Positions 1 to 10,011 of a stretch of 64,000 nt of DNA are shown piece after piece (within the stretch, counting starts at the first letter, position 1; each line of letters opens with the position of its first letter). The translations under genes were made by a program, and so were the position numbers. Below the pieces are notes generated by a model that worked only from the letters and a program-made list of their open reading frames with translations, did no database searches and was not told the DNA's origin. The DNA lies in the NCBI RefSeq assembly GCF_002575655.3, contig NC_053039.3, positions 238,120,622 to 238,184,621 on the forward strand. The letters are read 5' to 3'. This stretch comes from Aegilops tauschii subsp. strangulata (taxonomy: Eukaryota > Streptophyta > Magnoliopsida > Poales > Poaceae).

Positions 1-81
1 ATGGATCCGGGGCGCTAGAACTCCAAAGGCTGTAGGCAATGGCGAGGAGATGGAAGCGTGGGGGAAAGTGGGATGGAAATA

Positions 82-977
82 TGTCGGATGTGGGGTTCCG
101 GCAAACCCTTAAGGTTAAAACACTGGGGTGCGCGCGAAGTCTTTCCCTCCTACCGATCTACGCCCTAGCTCGCTAAGATCTCGCGGACGAACTTGACGAA
201 CTCGCAACACAAAGAGACACGAGATTTATACTGGTCCGGGCCACCGTTGTAGTGTAATACCCTACTCCAGTGTGGTGGTGGATGGATTGCCTCTTGGGCT
301 GATGATGAACAATACAGAGAGAAGAACAACCTCCTGAGGTTGAGGTGTTCTTGTGCTTGGTGGCTTAGCGGGTGAGAGCTGGATGAACTGCTCGATCCCC
401 CTACTGTGGTGGCTAGCTCTACTTATATAGGCCCTGGTCCTCTTCCCAAATGTTGAGCGGGAAGGGAGCCAACAATGGCGGGCAAATTTGAAGGGGGACA
501 GCTAGTACAAGCTATCCTGAAAAAAGTGCTCTTCGCCTGCGAAAGGCTCTGGTGGTGACACCGTCCTGGGCTCCACGATGACCTCCGTCTTGCCGTCCTC
601 CTGGTCTTGGTCTCGTTGCACTTATATAGCAACCTTTGCCTGATGCCTCGGTACTCCTCGCCTGCGCTGGCCTCCTTAGCACCAAAGAGGAAACAAGGAC
701 GCTGCGCGCGCTGGCGCCCGCCTGGTGCCGATCGTCATGGCTCACGTCACGAGAGCCTCGCGAGGTTTGCCCTGCCTTGATATCTCCGCTCCTTGTGAGC
801 CTGCCTGACTAGGCGACTCTTGAGGAGGTCTTGCGTCGCCCTCCTAGTGAGGCTTGGCCCCTCTCGAGGGTCTTGGATGCCTTGTTGATGAAGATGGGCC
901 GCAGGGCCTGCTGACTTAGCCACGCCGTGGGCCGCAGGCAGGCAAGTCTGGGGACCCCTGTTCCTAGAACGCCGACA
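82..977 (-). repeat. LTR of Tat-type element (3' LTR in element sense)
   Basis: It is nearly identical to 6604-7499 and has the same length. It ends CCGACA at 977 and is followed by a C-rich stretch that is the purine tract on the minus strand. A TATATAAG box on the minus strand lies at 422-429. Confidence 0.92.
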
Positions 978-1268
978 GTAGCCCCCGGCCCAAGGTGCAC
1001 TCGGGCTTGGCTTCGTGGCGAAGCCAAGGGTCAAGTACAGAGCACCGCGGGCCCCAAAAGCCTGCGGCCTCGGTTGACGCATGCCGGTTGATTGGACGTG
1101 GGCGTCTCCGCTTTCCCATGCTGCCCTTGAATCCGCCTGGCTATGTGGCCCCCGCATCCCACACAGTTATTCTTCCTTCGCCCTCGCCTAGCTTTTCCAA
1201 TCTCCCTGCTTCCTCGTGGCCCTATTCTGCCCTGCCAATCCGGCTTGCGCTCCGCCTGCTTCATCGCC

Positions 1269-4200
1269 ATGGCGGCGAAACAAGCTGAAAAGGGGAAGAA
1301 ACCCCTGTCGTTGCCAACTGCGCCTCCGTCTTTTGAGCCGGCGCTCGGCCGGCCTCGGGTGCTCAACGACGAGGCCATGGACAAGGCGCGCCCCATGCTT
1401 GCCTCCAGTTTCAATGAGTGGGGAGAGACGGCGGCTTGGCCCGCGTCCCACACTCGCATGGCTCGGGCAGCCATTGAGGTCCCGATCTTCATAGAGGCCC
1501 TCTGGGCTGGCCTGATTCCTCTTCTCCGCCTTCTTCAACGCGGTGCTCGAGAATTACCAGATCCACATGCTTCATCTCGACCCTCAATCTGTGACCCTTC
1601 TGGCCGTCTTCACCTTCTTGTGCGAGGCCATGGTGGGCATCGCTCCTTCCGTGGCCCTCCTCCGCCATTTCTTCTCGTTGCATCTGACCGGTCCCTGGCA
1701 GAGCTCGGGGTGCGTGGGCTTCCAAGCCGTGGCCGCGACAGCGGGCGAGGGGATTGACTTCGAGCTTCCTTCGTCCACGAGCGAGTTCCGCATACGGTGG
1801 GTGTTTGTTGACGCCGGCGTGCTCAACCCTCTGCTCCAAGTTTCGGCGGGGCACGCTGTTCCAAACTCCGGCTGGGGCCATCAGAAGCTCACGAGCCCCC
1901 GCCTTGCCCCCGTCGGGGCTAGGCTGAGGTGGTTGAAGGACCTCGGCGTGACTGCGCCCATGGTGGTGAAGGAGTTCATGAAGCGTCGAGTCGCTCCACT
2001 TCAGCGCCACTCCCGCCCGATGTGGGACTTGCTCCGTAGCCAGGACCGCATGAGGTTTCAGGAGAAGGGGCTTCCTCTTGCGACGCGACAAACAGTGCTC
2101 ATGGTCCTGTCAGGTGTCCCTCTGCCGGATGAGATGCCCCGGAATAGCTGCCTATTGTACCGCTGCGAGAACAAAGCCGCCTTTGCCGCAAGCATGCCTT
2201 CCTTTGACGAGTGGGGGCTGCGCCCAATTGGCCTGGTGGGATCCCGCGAGAACCCCGTCATCGTGGTTCCCTTCTTCGCCACCGGTGCCGAGCTCGCCCC
2301 AGGTGACGGTGCGGGAGAGCGAGCTCCGACGGGGGCCGGTGACTCGAGTGCTGAGGAGCACATGCCGAGTGGTGATCCTGAGGCGTCTTCCTCGGGGGCC
2401 TGTGACCCCCCTCCTGAGGCGTCGGTCACTGAGGAGACACGGCATGCGGCTCCCAAGGCCAAGGCTCCAGGAGCCTCGGTAGGTTGTGGTGAGACGGTGC
2501 CCGGCTGTTCGCCGCAGCCGGGCGCCCCTGAAGACATCCTTCCAAGCTCTTCTTCGTCCCCGCCGCGCACCGGCCGTCACATCCAGCGCTTCGGTCGTCT
2601 TTGTGTGGACTTCGAGGAGCTCCGCAAGAGGAAGGGATCCCCCAGCGGCAGCAATATCTTTGGATCGTTGAAGCGAGGAAAGTACATTGCCATTGACGCG
2701 TGAGTATCTTATTATCATGGCTCCTTGTATGTAACCTTCTTATCCTGACATCAGTCCTTCAGGGCTCCTTCCGCTGAAGCTGTTGCATCCTCTGAGAAGC
2801 GGCCTTGAGCATTCCTGGTCTGCCTGCCGCCTCTTGAGCAGGGTCGGATGGGGGAGCATCCCTGCCCTCGTGGTGCGCTGAGCCCGCGGCTTGGCCACCC
2901 CTCCCCCACGGTCTGGCGTGGAGTTTGACGGGCATGCCCAAGACTCCTCCTTTGCTCATGGACAGCAGCTGGTTGGCCTCTATCTTCAGCTCCTCTTCAA
3001 GCAGCGAGCCTCGATCGGCTCGGACTTCTCGTGAGGACTGGCTGACGTCGGGTGCGGCGTCAGCCCCCAGCCCCCTGCCGGGAGGTGGCGTGCCACTTGG
3101 CGCCCCGCCCGCTGCCCCAGAGGTGGAGGACGAGGTGGGCCAAGCGTTCGAGCTCAAGCGCGGGCGGAGCGTAGTTCGTCACGAGCTCTTCCAGGAGGCG
3201 ATGAGCGGGATGAGTCGACTGGGTGAAGAGCTCGCTGGTGTTGACTCGCGCCTTGAGGCTGAAGGTCTCCGGCTGGTGGAGGAGCGGCACAAGCTGAAGG
3301 TGGCCGTCAACCTTGGTCGCTATCAGCGCGACCTTGAGAATGCGAAGGCCGAGGCGTCCCTCAAGATCGCCCATGAAGCCTGCTCGCGAGCCTTGGAAGA
3401 GGCTCGCGAGGCTGCGGATGAGCGCGCGTGGGAGCTCTAGGCCTGGAGCGCGTCCCTTGAGCAGCAGGTGGAGGCGCGCAGGGCTGCTCTTGCATCGCTG
3501 AGGGGGACGCCCACGGAGGAAGAGGAGGTCCGAAAGCGCGATGAGGCACTGGCCCTGGAAGCCGTGGAGCACAGCCTCGAGCTCGAGCAACTGGAGACGA
3601 GGGAGCGTCAAGTTTCTCAAGCAGAAGATGCCGTCGGGGCCCGCGAGGCCAGTGTCGAGGAGGAGGTCAATCGTCGGGTGGCCGAGGTTCGCGCAGACCT
3701 GGAGGGTAGGTACATCCTGAAGCTAAAGCTCGCAGGTGCGGAGGATGCAGGTAGGGCCGCTGCCCTGAGGCCCAGGTTGGATGAGGCTGAGAGGCGTGCG
3801 GAAGCCACGGTCGCCGCCCTGGTTACGGCGTAGGCGGACTTGGCCTCCGCCCGCGCCGAGCTGCGTTCTCTTCGGAGGCGGGTTGATGACGCTGAGGCCG
3901 TCGCACGACAAAACACGGAGGAAGTGCTCCAACGACGAACGCTGGAGCGCGATCATGCCCCTATGCTTCAAGATCTCCAGAACAGGGCCAATACCGCTCT
4001 GGGACATATTTGCGACGTGGATGCACCGGCCCCTCACTCGAATGACTACGCCAGCCACCTGACCTTCTTCACCGAGGTGGTGACGCGCCTGGAGGCTCGG
4101 TCCGCCAGAGCTTGCCAGCTTGTGGAGGAAAGGGGTCGTGGCCTGCTTGAACGCGCTTTCTCCAGCGTCTTCAGCCACCTTCTAAATGCTGACCCCAACT

Positions 4201-4457
4201 TCGATTTCGACGCCGCCATCGCCCCCGTACCCACGGCCGTCCGAGGCAACCTGGCGCGTTGGGTCGAGGACAATATGGACGCGTTGGTCAAGGCCTTCAC
4301 CTTGGAGGATGACGCGGTGGTGGTCGTCGCAGACGAAGGCGACGTGGTTGACGACGGCGAAGGGGGCATCACCGACGACGGCGATGATGCCGACGAAGAT
4401 GATGATGATGCGAGTGACACGTCCGCGGGTGATGTAGCGGGTGACATTTCTGGCTGA
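1269..4457 (+). pseudogene. antisense ORF of Tat-type element (putative gypsy-type transposon domain), broken
   Basis: This gene is antisense to the retrotransposon. The first exon runs from ATG 1269 (MAAKQAEKGKK) to about 2701. It shifts frame by one base near 1515-1530 and continues in the frame of 1543-2703, which carries the conserved block containing VFTFLCEAMVGIAPS, as in the Pfam 'putative gypsy type transposon' family. A good donor (GTGAGT) lies at about 2700 and an acceptor at 2761-2762. The second part (about 2925-4457, one frame) is a long Glu/Ala/Arg coiled coil ending in an Asp-rich tail (about residues 150-200 of the last open segment). Two in-frame TAG codons (3438-3440 and 3831-3833) interrupt it, both explainable as CAG to TAG. 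Such antisense ORFs are known in Tat elements; their function is not settled. This copy cannot make a full protein. Confidence 0.7.
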
Positions 4458-4810
4458 TCCTACGCTCTCCTGTCGTTTCACCCTGCACACAAAACTCGGG
4501 CGTGGCCCTTGGAAAACTTGTAAGAGCATTTTGAGAGGGGGAGCCCCTCATGTAAGAAAATTGCAGTTTTTACTTTTCTACGCGATGCGAGTATGTGTCC
4601 TCATGAGCCCGCGAATCCAGGGGCGAGCTTTCCGTCGTGGTTTACCTTAGTCTGCGCCAGCTTCGAGCCGGGTCGTTAAGCGGCGAGTTTCTGAGAATCA
4701 TGCGGAGCTTATTGCCCCGTCTGAAGGGGCCCCGCAAGGGGTGAGCACCAGCCGCAGCGCTGGCGTGCGCTTGACGAGCGTGCGCTTCGGGCGGTCCAGC
4801 TCGCGAGAAG
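4458..4810. other. 3' flank of the antisense ORF, non-coding
   Basis: GC-rich sequence with no supported frame. It probably contains the 3' UTR of the antisense gene. No terminator or polyadenylation signal could be fixed. Confidence 0.4.
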
Positions 4811-5190
4811 TGTTGAGTATAAGGATTATTAGAAAGTATAGGATAGAGTAGGATTTGGTCCTGCCTTGTCTTGTACTCCAAGTTGGTCTTTGTACTCCTA
4901 TTTATATGCCCATGAGGCTCAAGCAATACAACGAACTATTCCATCATATTCTACAACAATCCCTGTCTCTCCCTTCTAACAGAGCTTGTGAGGGAAAGAC
5001 GACGGACATGAGTCCCAGGCAAAACGAGATCCAGAAGGCAAGAAATTGCTCGAACGAGAAAAGGTTCCCCCGCGCGCATCGATAGAAATTTGGCTTCAAC
5101 TGAAATCCAGATCCAGAAAGCAAAGCTACAAAAAGAGAGATCCAAAGCAAAAGGCCGCGTCCGGCACCTAGTCTAGTCTTCCGGTCTTCA
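4811..5190 (+). mobile_element. copia-like LTR plus leader fragment inside the Tat-type element
   Basis: From 4811 (TGTTGAGTATAAGG) the sequence changes from GC-rich to AT-rich and resembles a short copia LTR: a TATTTATATG promoter-like run near 4900 and an end ...CTTCTAACA at 4981. Directly after the CA comes GAGCTTGTGAGGG, as in a tRNA-iMet primer-binding site that has lost its first eight bases. About 200 bp of leader-like sequence follows before GC-rich Tat sequence resumes near 5190-5210. No second LTR and no target duplication were found, so this is a fragment or TRIM-like remnant. Confidence 0.45.
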
Positions 5191-5209
5191 AGTCTTCTCA
5201 CCAGCGCGG

Positions 5210-5679
5210 AGCTAAGTGCTGCCACTAGGAATGGAAGGGAGCCCCAGGGCCTGAGGCCGGCGCTCCTGAGACTCCGGGGCGTGTACAGCCCCAACTCATT
5301 ATTACGTGAGAGTGTCACGGGCGGCGAGCTTCACAGGCACTGGGCCTTCTTCATAGGTACCGGCCTTGCTTCATATCGCCAGACGAGGGCCCCGCCTTGC
5401 GCCACCTTAGACCTCCCTTGAGCCGACCGGTTACCAAGACGACACAAAAGAGGGAAAGGGGACGCCAGCGGTGCCCTCGGCGACCACAGGTCCTCTGCCG
5501 GGGGAAGGGTCGTCGAAGCCTCCCCGACAGAGGGCCTACCTCCGGGTGTCCCCTGGCTTCGTGCGCCTTGGGGAGGGGCCTGCCTCCCGGCCGCTCTCCT
5601 GCAGCCCCTAGCGCGACCCTCCGGCCGGCAGGGCGGCCGTCGAGCTGGGGCCATCGGCCGTTGTGGTGATCTGTTCCTC
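5210..5679. other. Tat-type internal GC-rich sequence without supported gene
   Basis: High-GC internal sequence between the copia-like scrap and the gag-like frame. Open frames on both strands are arginine/proline-rich and look like composition artefacts. Confidence 0.4.
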
Positions 5680-6360
5680 CTACGACTCATGGTTAGCGTA
5701 AGCTTGCTCCTGAGGGATTAGGGGTACCCTGTAGTGGTCGTTGCACACGCGGTTGTGTTGGTTTCCCGGCGTCTCCTGGAAGGCTTCGACCCCTAGCGCC
5801 CCTTCTTCCCAATCTTCTCCAACGAACGAGTCGGGGTCGTCCTCTGGTGTGTATTCCTGGTCCATCATGTGGGGCACGTAGGCTTCTGGGGTTGTTACCC
5901 CGAACACCTCGCCGTAGTGCCCCACACTCCATGTTGCCCGGCCCAGCGCGGCGTCCTGAGGGTGATAGCGCGGCATTCCACTTGGGCCATGGGAGGCGAC
6001 GCTTGTGCTCATGCTTGTTGCGAGTGGTATGGGGGCGGCAGAGCCCCCGGCGCCGCCGGCCATGGTGGTGTTGACGAAGCCTCCTGGCGCACCTGACGGC
6101 GCATGGTGGCGGCGGGGCCTGCCGTGAATCCCTGTAGCGGCCTGAGGAGGGAGTTGCTGACAGAAAGGCGGCGCTCCCGAGGCCGCCGCGTCCAGCAGCT
6201 CGGCAACGCGTTCCAGCAGCGCGTCCCGGCCGCTCTTCATCAGCCGGCACCGCAGCATCTCCCTTGCCACGGTGAGTGCTGCCCGCATGTTTGCCTGCTC
6301 GCGCCACGAGTGCGGCGCCGTCGCCGCGGCGTGTCTTGCTGCTCTGGCAGCGGCTCGCAC
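5680..6360 (-). CDS. gag-like leader ORF of the Tat-type element
   Basis: An open frame of 226 codons begins about 240 bp inside the 5' LTR on the element's sense strand. The N-terminal half is Ala/Arg-rich and probably helical. The C-terminal half is acidic (stretch with DDPDSFVGEDWEEG) and ends with a stop at 5680-5682. No zinc knuckle or protease motif is seen. Position after the PBS suggests a truncated gag or leader protein. A second minus frame (5693-6430) overlaps it in this GC-rich stretch but looks like a shadow: its composition is arginine-rich and irregular. Function beyond 'gag-like' is inference. Confidence 0.5.
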   Translation of the reverse strand: MRAAARAARHAAATAPHSWREQANMRAALTVAREMLRCRLMKSGRDALLERVAELLDAAASGAPPFCQQLPPQAATGIHGRPRRHHAPSGAPGGFVNTTMAGGAGGSAAPIPLATSMSTSVASHGPSGMPRYHPQDAALGRATWSVGHYGEVFGVTTPEAYVPHMMDQEYTPEDDPDSFVGEDWEEGALGVEAFQETPGNQHNRVCNDHYRVPLIPQEQAYANHES

Positions 6361-6603
6361 TTGCCGTGGAGTGAGGGTAGACGACGCCTGGCCGCGTCGC
6401 CCGCGCCCCGCAGGATTGGATGGCGCTCATGTCGCCTGAAGCGCGGGGCTGAGGTCTTCATGGGCGGGCCGCGCCGACCGGGCTGGCCAGGCTGCCCAGC
6501 GGTCGGAGTCAGCTCTTGGGTCGTCGGACATCGTGGCCGCGGAGCATCGGCAAGTCGATTGGCGGAGAAGAAGCTCCGGTGCACCCCTACCTGGCGCGCC
6601 AAA

Positions 6604-7499
6604 TGTCAGATGTGGGGTTCCGGCAAACCCTTAAGGTTCGAACACTGGGGTGCGCGCGAAGTCTTTCCCTCCTACCGATCTACGCCCTAGCTCGCTAAGA
6701 TCTCGCGGACGAGCTTGATGAACTCGCAACACAAAGAGACACGAGATTTATACTGGTTCGGGCCACCGTTGTGGTGTAATACCATACTCCAGTGTGGTGG
6801 TGGATGGATTGCCTCTTGAGCTGATGATGAACAATACAGAGATAAGAACAGCCTCCTGAGGTTGAGGTGTTCTTGTGCTTGGTGGCTTAGCGGGTGAGAG
6901 CTAGATGAACTGCTCGATCCCCCTACTGTGGTAGCTAGCTCTACTTATATAGGCCCTGGTCCTCTTCATAAATGTTGAGCGGGAAGGGAGCCAACAACGG
7001 CGGGCAAATTTGAAGGGGGACAGCTAGTACAAGCTATCCTGACAAAAGTGGTCTTCGCCTATGAAAGGCTCTGGTGGTGACGCCGTCCTGGGATCCACGA
7101 TGACCTCTGTCTTGCCGTCCTCCTGGTCTTGGTCTCGTTGCACTGATATAGCAACCTTTGCCTGATGCCTCGGTACTCCTCGCCTGCGCTGGCCTCCTTA
7201 GCACCAAAGAGGAAACAAGGACGCTGCGCGTGCTGGCGCCCGCCTGGCGCCGATCGTCATGGCTCACGTCACGAGAGCCTCGTGAGGTTTGCCCCGCCTT
7301 GATATCTCCGCTCCTCGTGAGCCTGTCTGACTAGGCCACTCCTGAGGAGGTCTTGCGTCGCCCACCTCGCGAGGCTTGGCCCCTCGCGAGGGTCTTGGAT
7401 GCCTTGTTGATGAAGATGGGCCGCAGGGTCTGCTGACTTAGCCACGCCGTGGGCCGCAAGCAGGCAAGTCTGGGGACCCCCGTTCCCAGAACGCCGACA
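6604..7499 (-). repeat. LTR of Tat-type element (5' LTR in element sense)
   Basis: This is the partner of 82-977. It begins TGTCAG (one change from the other copy) and ends CCGACA, immediately followed by the AAATA duplication. The putative PBS lies just left of it. Confidence 0.92.
6944..6951 (-). promoter_or_regulatory. TATA box in the Tat-type 5' LTR
   Basis: Minus-strand TATATAAG in a GC-balanced context, at the same place in both LTRs (422-429 in the other). It fits an LTR promoter reading leftwards into the gag-like frame. Start site not determined. Confidence 0.5.
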
Positions 7500-7504
7500 A
7501 AATA

Positions 7505-8033
7505 CTTTGCTTTATAGGTTAGTAAAAGACCAAGAGTCCCCTTATTGCACCGTATGAATTGCCACGTTCCAACCTCTCATGTCGTTATGTGCACATTGGG
7601 TGAAACAATTCGTTGATGATATCCATCGAAAAATGGAGCATGATCAATGCATTGATGAGATGTGCCAATAACAAAGCTGCCTCGAGTCGTGATTCAAGTT
7701 ACAAGAACTGGATCACTTAGCACCATAGGTGCTGGCAGTTCGGTAAAAATTGTCACGTAAGAAACCACTGTTCACACCCACTGGCAGGTCTTTGAGGCTA
7801 AGCCATCTCGGGACTTCGGGTGCCGACGTACGGCCCTTAAAACATGTGGTCGGCAGGCAATCCCGTTAAAGGGAAGCTCGATAATTGCTTTGAATAAAGA
7901 AGATCTCGGATCTAAATGAAAGCCAGTTGGAGAAAGAACTCACTTGCCAAGCCAAAGACTACAAACTGGAAACATTGGTCCGAATGGATCTTACGTCCTT
8001 GGCTTCGAAGACAAGTTCAGGGGCCACTGCCAG
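7505..8033 (+). mobile_element. 3' internal end of a second gypsy element, decayed
   Basis: This lies directly right of the Tat target duplication and leads into an LTR at 8034. A purine-rich tract (about 8016-8032, CAGGGGCCACTGCCAG) sits where a polypurine tract belongs. All frames are interrupted, so it is probably a pol or 3' UTR remnant. The Tat element inserted in or beside it. Confidence 0.45.
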
Positions 8034-8499
8034 TGTCCTAGACTAGGGGTATCAACCTAGTTGGCCCACAGTCCATGGGCCAAGCTTAAGGCCCACCGAT
8101 CTCGAGAAGGAAGGACTCCAGAAGCCTCGAACACAAACGTGATCAAGATGGCACTACAGAAGACTTAGCGTGTACTTCAAGGACAACTCCAACTAATGGC
8201 GTGATTATTCCTAGTTGGAACTGGCCATATGTAACCCTAGATACCCCTGGTGCCTATATAAGCCAGAGGTTTTAGTCTATAGAGAGAAAAAAACACAATT
8301 ACCAGTCTTAGGGTTTAGAACACAACATATGATCTCGAGGTGGATCATCTTGTACTCAATACTTCATCATCAATACAATCAAAGCAAGATGTTGGGTTTT
8401 ACCTCTTCAAGAGTGTCCAAACCTAGATAAACATTGTGTCCCTCGTCTACTATTACCCATCGATCCAGATCCATAGCTCAGGACCCCCTACCCGAGATG
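8034..8499 (+). repeat. truncated gypsy LTR
   Basis: Begins TGTCCTAGACTAGGGG, a start common among grass gypsy LTRs, and has a TATATAAG box at 8255-8262. It ends abruptly in the CCTACCCGAGAT region near 8499, before any terminal CA. The remainder was deleted or replaced by the next element. Confidence 0.6.
8255..8262 (+). promoter_or_regulatory. TATA box of truncated gypsy LTR
   Basis: TATATAAG followed about 60-100 bp later by T/A-rich leader-like sequence, typical of LTR promoters. It shows plus-strand orientation. Confidence 0.45.
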
Positions 8500-8998
8500 A
8501 ATCGTTTGGGACATTTTATATATCGCAAACCTTTATCGGCAGAGCAGCGTGCGGGATAGATTCAAGCTTTGCTTAGTTTTATATGCACTCTTACATCCTA
8601 TCACATACGATATTGCAGAACTAAATGTTGTGGTAGACCACTTATCGTACATAGTTTACAATCATTAATTGTTTATGATGCGGCGCGCATCGCAAAAGTT
8701 GCACCATAGAATAGCATGTGTGATGGTAATGCCATCCCTCATGAGTAGCAAGGATGGAGAATTTGGGAAATTTTATATATCAAAAATAGTTGGGTGACGA
8801 CTCACGTTTGGGATAGACGAGGCCATCGCATACTCTTAGTTCTACCAAACATATGCATTCTTGCTCCCTATCGCAGATGATTCATCTCTGTCGTGTGGGA
8901 TGGACCCCCCTATCGCACACATAAGCAAGGCGATGGTTTAAAACTATGTCGCATAAAGGGGGTAAAAACCATTTGTATAGGACGTCGCTGCACCAGTG
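8500..8998 (+). mobile_element. terminal region of a CACTA-like element, right end at CCAGTG
   Basis: AT-rich sequence full of short ATCGCACAC / ATCGCAAA type motifs in both directions, like CACTA subterminal repeats. It ends ...CCAGTG at 8998. The last ~120 bp (8880-8998) match, in reverse complement, the segment 15456-15580, which begins CACTGG. The two therefore look like the same terminus of one family in opposite orientation. No transposase is visible and the rest of this element would lie left of, or be lost at, 8500. Confidence 0.45.
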
Positions 8999-9254
8999 GA
9001 TGTAGATGGGAAATGGCAGTGGCTATGGTTGATGGAGATGACTGCTGCGAAGAAGGCGATGTGTGTGATGTTCTATTGCTCATTTGTCCTTGGGCCTTTT
9101 ATAAACGTTGTTTAGGTGGATCGGGCGGCTCCGTTGGCAGGCCATACGACCATCCATACGAACGGTGTTGGTCGTATGGAATGCTGTCTTTTGCACTAGT
9201 TCCTCAGCTGCGCCTCCCACTTGATCTCCTCTATCACTACTGTAGGATGCTGCT
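8999..9254. other. spacer between two element termini, no gene seen
   Basis: About 250 bp of mixed composition. A short inverted pair occurs around GGCCATACGACCATCC / GGTCGTATGG (about 9143-9180). No coding frame is supported. Confidence 0.3.
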
Positions 9255-9735
9255 AACGCGACACTACGATCAGAGACCCTTCGAAGAAACTGTGTCGATG
9301 CCATAATCGCAAAAGGTGGTGTCAAAAAACCATCAAAAAGGTGCAAAACGTTTGCGATGGAGGATGCATCAAATACGGTTCAGATTTTAGTTGTGTGTGC
9401 GATGCAGGGCGTACGGTTCAGCTCAATTAACTGTTTGCGAGGAGGAGGAACAAAAGAAACGGGCAGCCAGATGAAGGTGTGTGCAATGTACAACATACGG
9501 TTCACTCGGATGAACTATTTGTGATTAGGCAACACAAAAGAAACGGTTAGCCAGATCAAGGTGTGTGCGATATACGGCATGGGGTTCACTCGGATGAACT
9601 ATTTGCGTTGAGACATGAGAACAGAAATGGTTCAACTTAACAAGATGTGTGTGATACACGGCAAATAGGTCTGTAATCGGAAACGTGTGCGAAGACCGAT
9701 AACAACACAGACGATTACTGCTAACAAGCCGTGTG
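9255..9735 (+). repeat. long terminal inverted repeat, left copy (AACGCGACACTAC...)
   Basis: Matches the reverse complement of 30983-31382 over almost its whole length at an estimated 80-90% identity. The outer 28 bases are identical on both sides and include CACTACGATCAGAGACCC. The left copy carries one extra ~85-bp internal repeat unit. It is full of GTGTGCGATNNNCGGTTCA-type motifs. No direct target duplication was found. Confidence 0.75.
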
Positions 9736-10011
9736 TGTTGTGAGCAAACGATTGCTGGTATACAATTGTGAGTGATTGAAGAAAACATCACCAATGGGTT
9801 CCATTGTTTAGTCCGTGTGGGATGTGATTTCGTTTATCCGCACAACATCTACGCTCTCTCTAGAGAGCATCAACATATATACTTAAAAAGACAGCATTAC
9901 ATAACCAAATTAAGCATACAATTACACAAGTGACTACACACATAACATTTCCACACACCAAAGTAAGCAATTACATGCATACTAAAGTAGGAGAAATGAG
10001 GATCTAATCAT
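9736..10011. other. AT-rich 3' flank of the exonuclease-like gene
   Basis: Subterminal-type motifs fade out near 9800. The rest is A/T-rich and probably 3' UTR of the minus-strand gene to the right. No frame is supported. Confidence 0.35.

Larger units (their letters stand above)
77..7504 (-). mobile_element. Tat-type gypsy LTR retrotransposon derivative, complete with TSD
   Basis: Two 896-bp direct repeats (82-977 and 6604-7499) start TG and end CA, with mutually inverted TGTCGG/CCGACA tips. They are bounded by a perfect 5-bp target duplication AAATA (77-81 and 7500-7504). The element reads on the minus strand: next to the right LTR, minus-strand TGGCGCGCCAGG is a plausible primer-binding site, and next to the left LTR, minus-strand GGGCCGGGGGCTAC is a purine-rich tract. 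Inside are a gag-like frame (minus) and an antisense coiled-coil ORF (plus). That antisense ORF is a known trait of grass Tat-lineage elements (Pfam 'putative gypsy type transposon'). No protease, reverse transcriptase or integrase is visible, so the copy is non-autonomous. The exact family name was not determined. Confidence 0.92.

Noticed and set aside
1143..1757. 204-codon plus frame as an independent gene
   Set aside because: Its first half is the antisense ORF's true start; the second half is the wrong frame after a one-base shift near 1515-1530.
1489..2091. 200-codon minus frame opposite the antisense ORF
   Set aside because: It mirrors the coding frame on the other strand and has a basic, irregular composition. 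It is a shadow.
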